A stretch of DNA of 24,450 nucleotides from Chromera velia (lineage: Eukaryota > Sar > Chromeraceae). The stretch is from the NCBI GenBank assembly GCA_018398765.1, contig JAHBMJ010001938.1:1-24450 (forward strand), read 5' to 3'. The notes below the pieces were generated by a model. The model did not search any database. It worked only from the letters and a program-made list of their open reading frames with translations, and was not told the DNA's origin. Below, piece after piece: positions 7,898 through 17,537 of this stretch. Every line of letters begins with the position of its first letter. Position 1 is the first letter of the stretch. The position numbers and the translations under genes were made by a program.

Positions 7898-10355
7898 TTA
7901 TAGTATTGTACGTTCAATCCTAAATTAATGTAGTCTTATATCTAGTAATTAACACCAAATCCCTAGCCAGTAGTAGTCACTACTAAGCGTGGTTAATAAT
8001 AAGATTTTACGGTACTCAGATGCTAGCTCACTGGCTGCGTGTTTTATGTCAGGAAACGGGACACAATGTGGACCACAATATGATTAATAATCATTAATTG
8101 CCAGTGTATGTATAAAAAACTCAGGGTGCACCCATTAATTTGGATACAGCTTGTCCGGCCGTAGGTCTAGCCACATGATTTGATGGCCCATCGATGAAAT
8201 AAAAAACAATTCCCCGGCCGTCTGACTCATTCTCTTTCCGGCCGAACATGAATATTTGAAGCAAGGCAGGGTGCGTACGTACTGTACAAACCTTTTTGTA
8301 CGCCCACCATTGCCTTTTTGCTTCGCGCTGTTCCCAGGACTAAGCTCAGATGCCACGAGAGGTGGTTGAGATCTTCTCTTTGACTCCTTCAGTACTCGCA
8401 CTGTCCTCGAAAGTCTGCCGCAACTGCTCTGTATGTTTTTCGCTCTGATCCGCCCCCCCAATAACCCGCGATCCAAGGACAATCTACGCATAGAGCCTAA
8501 TAGAGGGAGAACGGCAATTCCGCTCATCCCCCATTTGAAAAAATACACCCAATTCAACAGTCGAAGACAAAAAAAAACAACACAATCCATTTATTTCTTC
8601 ATTCATTCATTCGCTCGCTCACTCAGTGACACTCAATCAATGAATAAATCATGCAGTTGTTAAAAAGAGGAATAGAGAGGCTGGACTGCCTATCACCCTC
8701 AAGGAAGGGAGATACCATCAGGTGTAAAAAAGAGTTTGTTCGTCGAAAGCAACAACAGCAGACAGAACACGGCAGTACAAAAACCTTGCGGATTCTGGAC
8801 ACAGCAATGGAAGAGTCTCTTTGTCTCTTCAACTGCCGCGCAATAATCTTTGATTGCCTCTCCCCGTCTACCTGTCTGTCCACTGCGTGCACCCCCCCTA
8901 CTGTACATTCTGCATGTGCTCACAGGACCAATAAATTTGTAATCGCTTTTGGGGGGGTCTCAGTCTTTTCTTTCCGTCTCTTGTTCTCCGGCTGGTATTT
9001 TCGTGCATTTGAAAGAGGAGAAGAGAGAAGAAGTTGTCGGGAAAGTGAAAAGGGAAGCTGGCACATGGAAAGAAGGAACAAATGGCGGATGAATGGAAAA
9101 GCAGAAAGAGTAGAGAAGCCGAGGGGGAGAAGAAGCACACGCATGTTGATTTGCTTTTGCACCATGTCAACAAAGGAAACTGCATGAATCGGCCGTAGAG
9201 ACCTGCCAATCGACGTCCGTCTGCATACGCCCATAGAGGGTATTCAAACAAAAGAAGTTGAAAGAAAAAAAGGCAGAAAAGGGAGCGCAACCCTTCTTTT
9301 CAATCCCTCTCTCGCGTTCCTGCCGCATGCAGCTGCAATGCACGAAAATGTCTCTCTCCGTTGACACCATCTCGCTCACTCCTCCCCCCTCCCCTCATCC
9401 TTCTCGTGGGCTTCCTCTGTGTCTCGTCTGGATTCCTGTTTCTTGCTCGTGCTCTCTACCAACCAACCTGCAACCTAATACATACCATCCCTCACCAATC
9501 CCGCCCGATGATTCTGACGCAGGCAGGCAGGAACATCTTCCTTCATTCCCTCCGTCAGCGACAATCCAGAAGGAAAACGGCGAGAGACTACACTCTCTTT
9601 GTGTGACGACAGCCGGGGATATTGCATGAACACCACTCCTCCCTTCGCTATTCATAAACTTGCAAGCAAGCGTGCATTGCCAGCTAGTCAGATTGAGGAA
9701 AGAAGGAAAGAGAACAAAAGAGGCGAACACAAAAGAGACCAGAAGTGCCGATTTGACCCCCCCGAACCCCAATGCAAATACTGCTTCATCCAGACCACCG
9801 CATGGATCCTAGTGTACAACGAAAGACAGGAACACTGTGATTCGTTCAACGCCCCCATCCTCCCCACAGAAGAAACTTTCAGCAATGCAATGAAAGAGTC
9901 CCCATCTCCCTAAAATTGAAAGAGTCCCCCATTTCTTTCAGGGTTCGCTTAAAATTCAACTGCCTTTTTGATGAGTCCGTTGGCGTCTTCGCAGATAAAC
10001 CCCCCAACAAATCCGATTCATGCCCCGCTTTTGTTCCCGTCCGTTTTTTGGCTAGTTCACCCCTCTTCCTTGCCTGGCGACTCCCCCCAAGAATTCATTT
10101 CCATTCTTTCCTTTGTAGACGAAAGAGGATCGTCCTAGGGATCGTCACAGAGACCCATGACGTATTTGAAGCGATGATGACCCTCCCAAATGGAGACTAC
10201 ATGCTTTCTCTTTTTCTTTCCCCCCCTCCTTTCCGACATGCTTCCCCATCCTTTGATCAAGCCACACGTCCCCACCCCTACCCCCAGTTTGCACAGGCCC
10301 TTTCTCTCTTTGGCAATTTCCCTCGTTGGTTCCCCCCAGCTCGTTTCAACTCAAT
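7898..10355. other. 2.5-kb stretch without a defensible gene
   Basis: Overlapping open frames occur on both strands (for example 8135-8590 minus, 8651-9187 plus, 9395-9772 minus, 9916-10404 plus), but none shows a domain, and they shadow one another. The only protein-like segments are a minus-strand reading QLRQTFEDSASTEGVKEKIS near 8350-8430 and a plus-strand exon-like reading RKRIVLGIVTETHDVFEAMM after a cctttgtag acceptor near 10120. Also present: ATTC/TCGC short repeats at 8595-8640 and several C-runs. Unresolved exons of neighbouring genes are possible. Confidence 0.35.
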
Positions 10356-10796
10356 TCAGGTTCTCGTCACATTCGTTTTACCCCACCAGCACGGAAACAC
10401 ATAAGCGAGCAGAGCGGAGGACTCGGGCATTCTTGAACACCAGTCTTTTAGCCTCTGCCACAAAGTCAGTCCTTCTCTTCCCTCTGTCCCCACTGCCGCA
10501 TTCCAATCCTTCTGGAGACAGTAACGAAATATGACTGCTCTTCTACACAGCCACATACACTTCCTGGACAGACCGTATCGGAAAGCGCGCCACTTTCTCA
10601 CATACCATGGATCACCTCTACTCGGACCATCCCAGTAATCTCTAAATATGACTTGAGGGAAACCCGACTCGTCAAAACCGATAATTCTCAGCCACCGAGT
10701 CACCACCTCTCTTCCCTCTACTCGTGTCTCCTCTTCCAGCGCTTCTGTCGGGAAAAAGAGAGACGGGTGCTGTCGGGGCACTTCTTGTTCGTCCAT
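10356..10796 (-). CDS. hypothetical protein, possibly 3' exon of the RING-H2 gene
   Basis: 146 codons from an ATG at 10796-10794. The reading is Trp- and Arg-rich and protein-like (TRWLRIIGFDESGFPQVIFR, DYWDGPSRGDPWYVRKWRAF, LQKDWNAAVGTEGREGLTLW). No family is recognised. It begins 9 bp after the stop of the upstream RING ORF, and the frame is open across a good acceptor (gggtctccag, 10812-10821 on the complement). It could therefore be a downstream exon of the same transcript, giving a RING domain followed by this region. I could not pick a convincing donor in the RING ORF. The last ~25 residues may be intron read-through. Confidence 0.45.
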   Translation of the reverse strand: MDEQEVPRQHPSLFFPTEALEEETRVEGREVVTRWLRIIGFDESGFPQVIFRDYWDGPSRGDPWYVRKWRAFRYGLSRKCMWLCRRAVIFRYCLQKDWNAAVGTEGREGLTLWQRLKDWCSRMPESSALLAYVFPCWWGKTNVTRT

Positions 10797-10804
10797 CAAT
10801 CGGA

Positions 10805-11281
10805 CTATCTGGAGACCCGCAACGACAGTGCATCAGGGTAAATGTCGGTAGGGGGCGTCGGGCACGGAAACCAAGCCCAAGCCTTGCCGGCAACTGCGGG
10901 CTCCCTAACGGGCTGCCTACAAATTGGGCACTTGCACCGCAGGTAGGCCTCCGGGTCCCTTGGGCCCCGACATGCGTACCGTAGAGACTTAATCAGACAC
11001 TCCTCGTGAAACTTGTGCCCACACGAGAGACGGCGGGCAAGCTTGTGTTTCTCACAGGACCAGCAAGAGGAAGGGGGGGTTTCCATGGGTTCTAGGCAAA
11101 TCACGGAGTCATCGAGCGTTTCTGCTTCCTCTGTGTGGTTGGGAGCAGCTTGGGGGGGCGGAGAGGGAATGGAATTCTCTGTTTCGTTTGTAGTGATGCG
11201 ATCGTTCTGTTCAGGGAAGCGGCTGGGAGTCTCTCTCGCATCGTGCTCGCTCTGTGGAGGGGAGGGGCTGGGGGCATACAT
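10805..11281 (-). CDS. RING-H2 zinc-finger protein, probable E3 ubiquitin ligase
   Basis: 158 codons from the ATG at 11281. Residues 1-60 are Pro/Ser/Glu-rich and disordered. Residues 73-121 carry a complete RING-H2 ligand set: C73-x2-C76-x10-C87-x-H89-x2-H92-x2-C95-x22-C118-x2-C121 (visible as CWSCEKHK, CGHKFHEEC and CKCPICRQPV). The 22-residue spacing before the last Cys pair is long but within the family range. RING-H2 domains recruit E2 enzymes for ubiquitin transfer. No membrane segment is seen. The start is uncertain: a strong acceptor (gcctgtctctgcag) lies just upstream on the minus strand, so the ATG may be internal to a spliced gene whose 5' exons lie in 11290-12000. Confidence 0.6.
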   Translation of the reverse strand: MYAPSPSPPQSEHDARETPSRFPEQNDRITTNETENSIPSPPPQAAPNHTEEAETLDDSVICLEPMETPPSSCWSCEKHKLARRLSCGHKFHEECLIKSLRYACRGPRDPEAYLRCKCPICRQPVREPAVAGKAWAWFPCPTPPTDIYPDALSLRVSR

Positions 11282-12022
11282 TTGGCCTGCAGAGACAGGC
11301 ACAGTCTGTGTATGGGAAGGTTCAGTCTCAGAAGAGGCGGGCAGAGGTGGAGAACGTGCTGCCGTGTGCCTGAACTGGATGATGTTCCGACTGGGCGCGG
11401 TGAGGGTGTTCTTGGGACAGTCTCATTTATGGTGGTTGCTGGAGTTGGCTGTGCAAGAGGGGGTGGCAGTGGACACTAAGCAGGCGGAGCTCACTGATGA
11501 GAAAGGCGAGGGCCTTGAGAGGGCACAAACCAGGTCCGTTCGATTCGAGTCAGTCTGATCACGTGACGAGTGACCCGTCTCTGAATGAGAACGTCTCCTG
11601 GATGGAGACATATCCTATAATGGGGGTGCTGTGGGGCTCTGGGAGGTTGATGGAAGCACAGCGGGTGCAAATGGTGCATTGCTGGCGGATCCTTGCAGGG
11701 TGGAAGCGAAACTGGGGGTGGCAGAGAGCCTTGTAGCATTCTAAGACTTGAGACAGTGAAAACAGCCAAAGGAGACAGACTGAACACGGCAAGGAGACAG
11801 GAAGTTGACAGACGGTCTCCAAAGTGCCTGCCGGTGCAAATTATGTCGAATGGCTTCGTCACTCTTCAACTCAACCAACTGTTGTGTTATTCTCGTTGTG
11901 CAGCTTCCGAAGTTCAACTCACAAGTGACCATGTCACCATACATGAAAGCTTTCATGATCGTGATTTTTGTGTGCCCCGAATGGCCCCGGAAAGCCAAAG
12001 ATTCTATGACGCATCACATTTG

Positions 12023-12048
12023 GGGCCGCGGGCCGCGGGCCGCGGCGG
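12023..12048. repeat. GGCCGCG tandem repeat
   Basis: About three to four copies of a 7-bp GC unit, a strong local GC island between AT-rich segments. Confidence 0.8.
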
Positions 12049-12377
12049 GTTAGACAAGGGGGCAAGAGGGGTAGTCGGGCCGGCGACGAATCACATTCAG
12101 CGTGGAACTCACATTTTCGCTTTAAACCCGTTTAAACTTCTTGAAATCACCTTTGTAAGCGTTAAAAAACATTAAATACCTAGGAAATCTGAAAGAAACG
12201 CTTTCAAAAGGCGCTACAAATTGGAATGGACTCTAATTATAACCGACTATAACTATACAACTAAACTGTGCATGATGTCAAGCCCCACACTGGCTCATCG
12301 CCATACTCTACCATCAGCCATACAAGAGTCATTGATGCATATATATACATACACTCAGTTGGTTACTATAGACAAGA

Positions 12378-12451
12378 TCAAGCCGTTTCTCTTCATCTTC
12401 CTTCATTGATATTGTCAAGCCGTTTCTTTTCATCTTCCTTCACTGACAAGA
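12378..12451. repeat. tandem duplication, 37 bp x 2
   Basis: Units starting tcaagccgtttct lie at 12378 and 12415. They differ by a few bases, again mostly C/T. Confidence 0.8.
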
Positions 12452-12898
12452 GCTATAACTCAACGTCACTGCATGCTCATCGGCATATACACTTAAATTG
12501 GCGTCTCCATGCAAGCTTACTCACATACAGCTCGACGTGCTCCTCAAGTTGCCTTATATGGCGGAGCCTGCAGGATGGTGCGCGGAGGCCGGCGGAGGCA
12601 GGCAAGCGCAGAAGCATGTGCGGCTCCAGTCGCTCTACAAACACTAACCCGAAATCTATTCGATTCCTTCACAGGAAAAATAATACAAAAACGATACTAA
12701 AATATTGAAAAAACACTGTAACCTACAAATTAACCATGCAGTATCAAAAACGGCTAGTTTGCACTAATTAAAAGTGAACCCATTTTTAAATATGTTTTTA
12801 AACATGATTCAGATTCATGAATTCAAAGTGAACCATAAACCTTAAACCTTTTTCCAGGGTTATGAACCAATAATAACCATATATTTACTTTTACTGCA

Positions 12899-13166
12899 TG
12901 TTGTATGCCATAACTTGTATGCCGGCCGGCCCGGCACATACCCGTACACCACGCCGACGCAAGGCTTGACGCGAGTGCCTGGGCCGACAGTCATGCAGAT
13001 ATCCAAGCTAGCTGTCAGCCCCAATTAATGAGAGATGCCCAAATAGAGCAAATCAGTCTGAATGAGTCTGCTAAATAACCGGAAAAGCGTATGAAGAGAC
13101 CTCTTGTATACTCTAACGGACGAGTAGAGCGAACCGATGAACATTGTTTTACGGTGGTCTATATCA
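12899..13166 (+). repeat. 5' LTR of the copia element (268 bp)
   Basis: Starts TGTTGTATGCC and ends TCTATATCA. Compared with 21128-21375 it has two small indels (a GC-rich ccggccggcc segment and a 4-bp gcta) and about 17 substitutions, all transitions where alignment is unambiguous. Confidence 0.93.
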
Positions 13167-13178
13167 TGGTAGCAGATG
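13167..13178 (+). promoter_or_regulatory. primer binding site, initiator tRNA-Met
   Basis: TGGTAGCAGATG directly abuts the 5' LTR. The first ten bases are complementary to the 3' end (CTGCTACCA) known for eukaryotic initiator tRNA-Met. Reverse transcription would prime here. Confidence 0.8.
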
Positions 13179-13973
13179 TGGTTTGATCCACCTCTTACTG
13201 CGCAGTGGTCGAGGACACTTCTTTGTGCCAGAGTGCGATACACAACCGATGTGTGTATCCATCTCTACAGCACCATGGGATTGAGTTCATGCTTTCCTGC
13301 CTGCAGTCAATCGTTCCTTACAGGGAGCGGCCCTGTAGTCTCTTGTACTCTCAGCCTAGATGCAGCAATTGCCTGTAGCTCAGTTCTCTCCAAATTGCCT
13401 TCCAACAACAGTACTGAGACCACCGTCTCTGGCTGCTCTCCTTCTTTACTGGTTCTTACCAATCTGAAGGACGTCTCCTTGGATAATTGTATCGACCCCT
13501 CCAGTATCTTCCCAGTCCTGGCTGCTCTTCCGCCAGAGATCCGTGCCACTGTGCAGACTGCTTTGATGACTCTGCGCGCCACACAGAATTCTGCTCTCCT
13601 TTCTTTTGTCTTCCACAGATTCTTTGCGATCCTAGACATCGGCGCCAGCCGCACCTGCTGCACTCGCGGATGGCTGCGCAAGCAGAAGGAGGAGGACGGG
13701 CTAATATAGAGTGAACACCGATTGCCCCGGCCTTCCACTTCCCTGACTATCAACGGTCAGGTGCCACTGGCAGTCGAACTTAAGGCCGTGATCCCCTGTC
13801 GAAGCCCCTTCAGTGATCTCTGTCTCGAGGCAGACATCCTCGAAACGGATACGATCATCCTGGTATTGATTGGAAATCTAGTCAGAAATGCAGCCTTGAT
13901 TCCCCTTAAGGCCTCCTTTGAGTACGCCACGGGCATCCTTTCCTTTCCCAGTCACCCCTCTCTGCACTTCTAA
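13176..13973 (+). pseudogene. copia gag/protease region, broken
   Basis: A single frame runs to 13970 with one internal TAG (13707-13709) and ends at TAA (13971-13973). Just before the TAG is FAILDIGASRTCC, with the aspartic protease active-site signature (D-I-G-A-S). Downstream is SLTINGQVPLAVELKAVIP, then ILVLIGNLVRNA, as expected for the remainder of a retropepsin fold. The N-terminal gag part is short and shows no zinc knuckle. The frame resumes beyond the inner LTR element at about 17055 (RSDNNLFFLALSQPTDLHTD). Both stops lie one C-to-T change from Gln codons. Confidence 0.75.
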
Positions 13974-13979
13974 CGCTCC

Positions 13980-14238
13980 GGTAACGTTGTGAGGCTAGCC
14001 AGCCGCCCAACGATATGTAAAGCAGCATGTCAGACAGTATTGAGGTGCACGTAGTTCGAGTGCATTCGCGTTTATACAATTAAGCTACGCGCATGCATGC
14101 ACGCAGTCAGCCGTGAGTCAAGCCGTTATATGAAAGTCTATAGGGAAGCGTCTGGAAGTAGTAACTTTGCATGACAAAACTTCTTATACCATATGAGCCC
14201 CGTACAATAAGCTAGCCACTGCACCACACTCCGTAGCG
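13980..14238 (+). repeat. 5' LTR of the nested element
   Basis: Starts GTAACGTTGTGAGGC and ends ACTCCGTAGCG. Compared with 16797-17054, I count 19 substitutions over 258 bp and no indel. All 19 are transitions. Confidence 0.93.
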
Positions 14239-14250
14239 TGGTAGCAGAAC
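14239..14250 (+). promoter_or_regulatory. primer binding site of the nested element
   Basis: TGGTAGCAGAAC immediately after the 5' LTR. It shares its first ten bases with the outer element's PBS and fits initiator tRNA-Met. Confidence 0.8.
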
Positions 14251-14449
14251 GAAACAATCAGCCTCAGTGGAGTTTGCAGACCGTCCGTCTCACGTCGTGA
14301 ACATATTCTCTGTCTGACAGTGCGAGGTCTCTTTGCAGCTTCACACAGCTTGCACTGACTACGCACACAACCACTGCAATAAACAGAAAGTACGAGTTCA
14401 TTTCTTTGTCTTATGAAAGTTCTCAGAAGTTTTTAGCAGCACGTCGGTT

Positions 14450-15994
14450 ATGTCGATCTGGGAACGTTTCGGAAATTTTCTTTTGCTTGTATGTGAACTT
14501 CAAAAATTCAAGGACATTCCATCCGGAGAAGTGCAAGCGAATGGTGAGAGCCTCTTAAAGGAAGGGTTTGAGATTGCAGAGCGACTCTTGGAGTCCACAG
14601 GAGCCAGTAGACCGTCTAGTCTACCAACTGGGATTTCTGAGAAGCAGAGTGCAGTCCAACATGCGACTCGACACACCAATACGGGCAGTCTGAGACCAAA
14701 AACTCGCAGAAGTCGCAGGTTGACAGAGGCGGCCTGGAAAAAAAAAGTGGTAGAGCAAACGCAGTCTCAGCAATCATCTGAGCACTGTAATGCTGGTTGC
14801 CCAAAAGGTTCAGCAGGGAGAGGGAGGAAACAGAAAGTCCAGCAGCCCAAAGACGTCTTCTCTGATTCAAAAGGCATGCGCAAAGCTCCAGGCGCACATG
14901 GAAATGCAAATCGAAGTGGAGAGAGGGGTGAAGCGAGCAGGCGAGGTTTTGGTAGTAATCAGTCAAAAATTTCTAGTCGCTCGCAACAATAGAGGAGGCT
15001 GGACCGAGGGACAGAGAGAGGAGGGAGAATTATTCCACCAGGTACCCCAGAGAAAGAATTTTGTGTGAGAGAGGGGGATGTGGATTGGGTCGAAGAAACT
15101 CTGGGTGATGACGGTCACTGTGTTCATGCAAGATCGCACGGCTGTGCGCAGTCGGGCGTTTCCAATCAGTCGCAGCAGCAAACAGATGTGCAGGTGTCTG
15201 GGGTGCGAGAGGGGAGTGTCCCTGTGAGCTCTGTAGGAGCCACACTCGCTGGAACTCCAAGCACGACGTTCGACTTCAGTCAGTCGTCTCAGAAAGAAGG
15301 CAGAGGGACGTTGGAAGTGCAAGAGGGGAGTGGGATTGTCAATACCGATGGGGGCATGTTTTTTATGACGCCTTGGACGACTTTTGATGGCTCCCTTGTG
15401 ATGGCTCCTGCCAGAGGGGATGGTCAAATGAATGAGCCCACTCCGATAGAGCTGTGCCAGATCGAAAGGAGTAAGAAGGACGAAGGAAGTGTGGGAAAAG
15501 ACTTGTTTGAATCGCTGTATGGAGTTGGAAGTTGGGAATTGAGAGAGCAAATCCACTGCCAGTCTGAGAGACCACATAGCCCGTCTCCGCAGCTCAATCG
15601 TTTGGAGATAGGTGGGCAGGGAAATGACTTTGGGGGTGGGAGTCCAGGGAAAGTAGAGAGACAGAAACAAAAGCACCAAGAAAAGAAAGAGAGAAAGAGG
15701 CAGGAAAAGCACGAAAAGGAAATACTGGCTGTGAGGCAAACGAAGGAGACGGACAGCCCTTGGTCCCCTCTGCCTCCAATCAGTGAGGGAGTGGAAGAAC
15801 TAGCAGTCTCGTCTGATGGTTTGACGCCGTTTTGTCAGGCCAGGCGTCGGGAAGAGAGAACAGAGGCGAAGAACAAAGAGAAAGAGAGAAAGCGAGCAGC
15901 CTATGCAAAACTAAAGACGCCAGTCCTACCGTGTGATCCGCTCCAGCATGATAGGATATGTCTCTTCGTTTTCGGTTGGGAAGGGAGGACTTGA
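14450..15994 (+). pseudogene. gag-like ORF of the nested element, one internal stop
   Basis: A single frame runs from ATG 14450 to TGA 15992-15994 (514 sense positions) with one internal TAG at 14990-14992, one transition from CAG. The N-terminus is helical (MSIWERFGNFLLLVCELQKF, then GESLLKEGFEIAERLLES). The middle is Ser/Gln/Arg-rich. After the TAG comes an acidic segment (REGDVDWVEETLGDD), a region with TPWTTFDGSLVMAPARGDGQ, and a long basic/charged helix (residues ~385-425, rich in KQKHQEKKERKRQEKHEKE), followed by EERTEAKNKEKERKRAAYAK. No zinc knuckle or retroviral enzyme motif is seen. I infer a capsid/RNA-binding role from position only. A second frame at 14790-15068 (LIQKACAKLQAHMEMQIEVE) also reads protein-like, so indels are possible. 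Confidence 0.5.
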
Positions 15995-16320
15995 TTCCAA
16001 ATGTTCAGGGAATTGGCACTGCAGACTGGCATGCATTTTTGACACGTCGTGGATATGGGCAGACAGGGGAAACATTTTATAGGGAGATGTACAGGAATGG
16101 AGGGGGTGTGATGCCGTGTGTGCCAGAAGTGAGACCTGCAGTGCGGTAGATGAGGAGCGTACGGACCGCCCGCACTTCAGCGCAGTCTTCTATCAGTCCA
16201 CAACCTCCATCAGAGCAGCAGCACCAAGCTAACGGAGACTCAGATCAAACAGATGGGAAAGAGCTGGGGTTAATTGTAGGGCCAACCGATTGGGAGATGC
16301 AGTACTATGGCATTCAGTAG
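15958..16320 (+). pseudogene. C-terminal coding remnant of the nested element
   Basis: Overlaps the end of the gag-like ORF in a different frame. It reads LGREDLIPNVQGIGTADWHA, then FLTRRGYGQTGETFYREMYR, then TAG (16147-16149), and resumes through SISPQPPSEQQHQANGDSDQ to GLIVGPTDWEMQYYGIQ and a TAG. The composition is convincing for protein. The frame change relative to the preceding ORF suggests an indel near 15960-15990. No family recognised. Confidence 0.45.
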
Positions 16321-16780
16321 ACTCCGTGACTGAAGGAACAATTTTTAGCCGATGTATATGTTTTCCGCCCTTTTGCGTCTGATTTTTTTTTCTTTGTTGT
16401 TGTCCTCATACGCGTCACACTCTCTCTGACCGAGTGTGGACGCGGCCTTGAAGGGGGAGGGGGCATGTGCACTGAGTATATGGTGGAGTCAGTACGGATG
16501 GTGGTTGGGAGTAACTGTTGTGATTGTTTGACTGGAGTGGACTATGATTCGATGATATGAAAGAGAAGAAGAACCACAGAAAAGATGGTAAAGGAAATTC
16601 TGAAAACAGAAATAAGAGAGAGTCGAAAGAAAAGAAAAGAAAAGCCATCTTTGATTTTCCACGACCCCGCAGGTGAGAGAAAGCGATGATCTAATCAACG
16701 ATCATAACTCCATTGCCGTGAAGAGTTGCATAAGAAAATTCAGTTGCGTTCTCTGAGTAAGCCAGCGTGGACGTGGCTTC

Positions 16781-16790
16781 AGGGGGGAGG
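16781..16790 (+). promoter_or_regulatory. polypurine tract of the nested element
   Basis: AGGGGGGAGG lies a few bases before the 3' LTR, the expected plus-strand priming site. Confidence 0.75.
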
Positions 16791-16796
16791 TGGTAC

Positions 16797-17054
16797 GTAA
16801 CGTTGTGAGGCTAGCCAGCTGCCCAACGATATGTAAAGCAGCATGTCAGATAGTATTGAGGTGCGCGCAGTTCGAGCACATTTACGTTTATGCAATTAAG
16901 CTACGCGCATGCATACACGCAGTCAGCCGTGAGTTAAACCGTTGTACGAAAGTCTATAAGGAAGCGTCTGGAAGTAGTAACTTTGTATGATAGAACTTCT
17001 TATACCATATGAGCCCCGTACAACAAGCTAGCCACTGCACCACACTCCGTAGCG
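16797..17054 (+). repeat. 3' LTR of the nested element (258 bp)
   Basis: Direct repeat of 13980-14238, differing at 19 sites, all transitions. Confidence 0.93.
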
Positions 17055-17297
17055 GCTCTGACAATAACTTATTCTTTCTCGCCTTGTCTCAGCCTACAGA
17101 CTTGCATACTGACAGGTCGGAAGCCGCCACCACCCCACCCCACCCTGTTGTATCCTCTATCCTTTCAGCGCCACCTGACCCCTCTAAAGCACCGCCGGAG
17201 GAGTGTGCTCGCTCTATAACTCACCTCAGCCAGCCCTCCCTGATCATGGTCGTAAGTCAACGTGCCCTCACCAGTGCAAAGCATACGACGTGCCCAT

Positions 17298-17529
17298 CGT
17301 GGCCCATCTACTTGGGAATTTTTGGTACCAGAACTTTAAGACCCCTGCCAAATTTCCTCTTTTTTGCCCCCCCCTTGCCAAACTTTCCCATAAAGGCTCA
17401 AATAAGGCAAAAAACACTGCTGAAATCAAAACATCTGACCTATCGAAAGCTGATTTTCTCTAGTCTTCAATACCAAATATTCCTGAGCTAAAGACCCCTT
17501 ACCAATTTTTCCAGAGTGGATGGGCCGCG
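17298..17529 (-). mobile_element. 232-bp MITE, copy 2, inside the copia element
   Basis: An inverted copy of 5327-5558 with identical length. It is flanked by a perfect 8-bp duplication GTGCCCAT (17290-17297 and 17530-17537). Ends are CGTGGCCCATCTACTT and CGCGGCCCATCCACTC. It interrupts the copia polyprotein upstream of the integrase zinc-binding region. With one TSD copy removed, the frame reads through. Confidence 0.92.
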
Positions 17530-17537
17530 GTGCCCAT

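Larger units (their letters stand above)
11282..12893. other. possible 5' exons of the RING gene, then intergenic DNA
   Basis: On the minus strand, 11950-11823 reads MKAFMYGDMVTCEL and then RITQQLVELKSDEAIRHNLH from an ATG. 11742-11570 (after a tcttag acceptor) reads ECYKALCHPQFRFHP and QQCTICTRC, Cys/His-rich like a zinc finger, while another frame there is Ser/Pro-rich. The exon structure could not be settled. From about 12050 to 12893 no gene is seen: a GGCCGCG tandem at 12023-12048, a 37-bp duplication at 12378-12451, and AT-rich DNA up to the retrotransposon. Confidence 0.35.
13980..17054 (+). mobile_element. nested non-autonomous LTR retrotransposon (3075 bp)
   Basis: Two direct LTRs (13980-14238 and 16797-17054) enclose a PBS (14239), a gag-like coding region and a polypurine tract (16781). 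No protease, integrase, RT or RNase H is present. It is inserted in the copia element's protease/integrase junction, flanked by GCTCC (13975-13979) and GCTCT (17055-17059), a 4/5-bp match and the likely target duplication. The LTR ends (GTAACG...GTAGCG) do not show the usual TG...CA. With the enclosing element sharing the same PBS type, it may be mobilised by copia-type proteins. Confidence 0.9.

Noticed and set aside
8651-9187. 178-codon plus-strand ORF
   Set aside because: Composition is not protein-like, it overlaps open frames on the other strand, and no domain or splice context supports it.
14963-15739. 258-codon minus-strand ORF
   Set aside because: It is the antisense shadow of the nested element's gag-like frame, read through purine-rich sense codons.
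16261-16320. Resemblance of GLIVGP (nested element) to GLVVGP (hAT passenger ORF)
   Set aside because: Only six residues match and the flanks do not align. Too short to claim homology.
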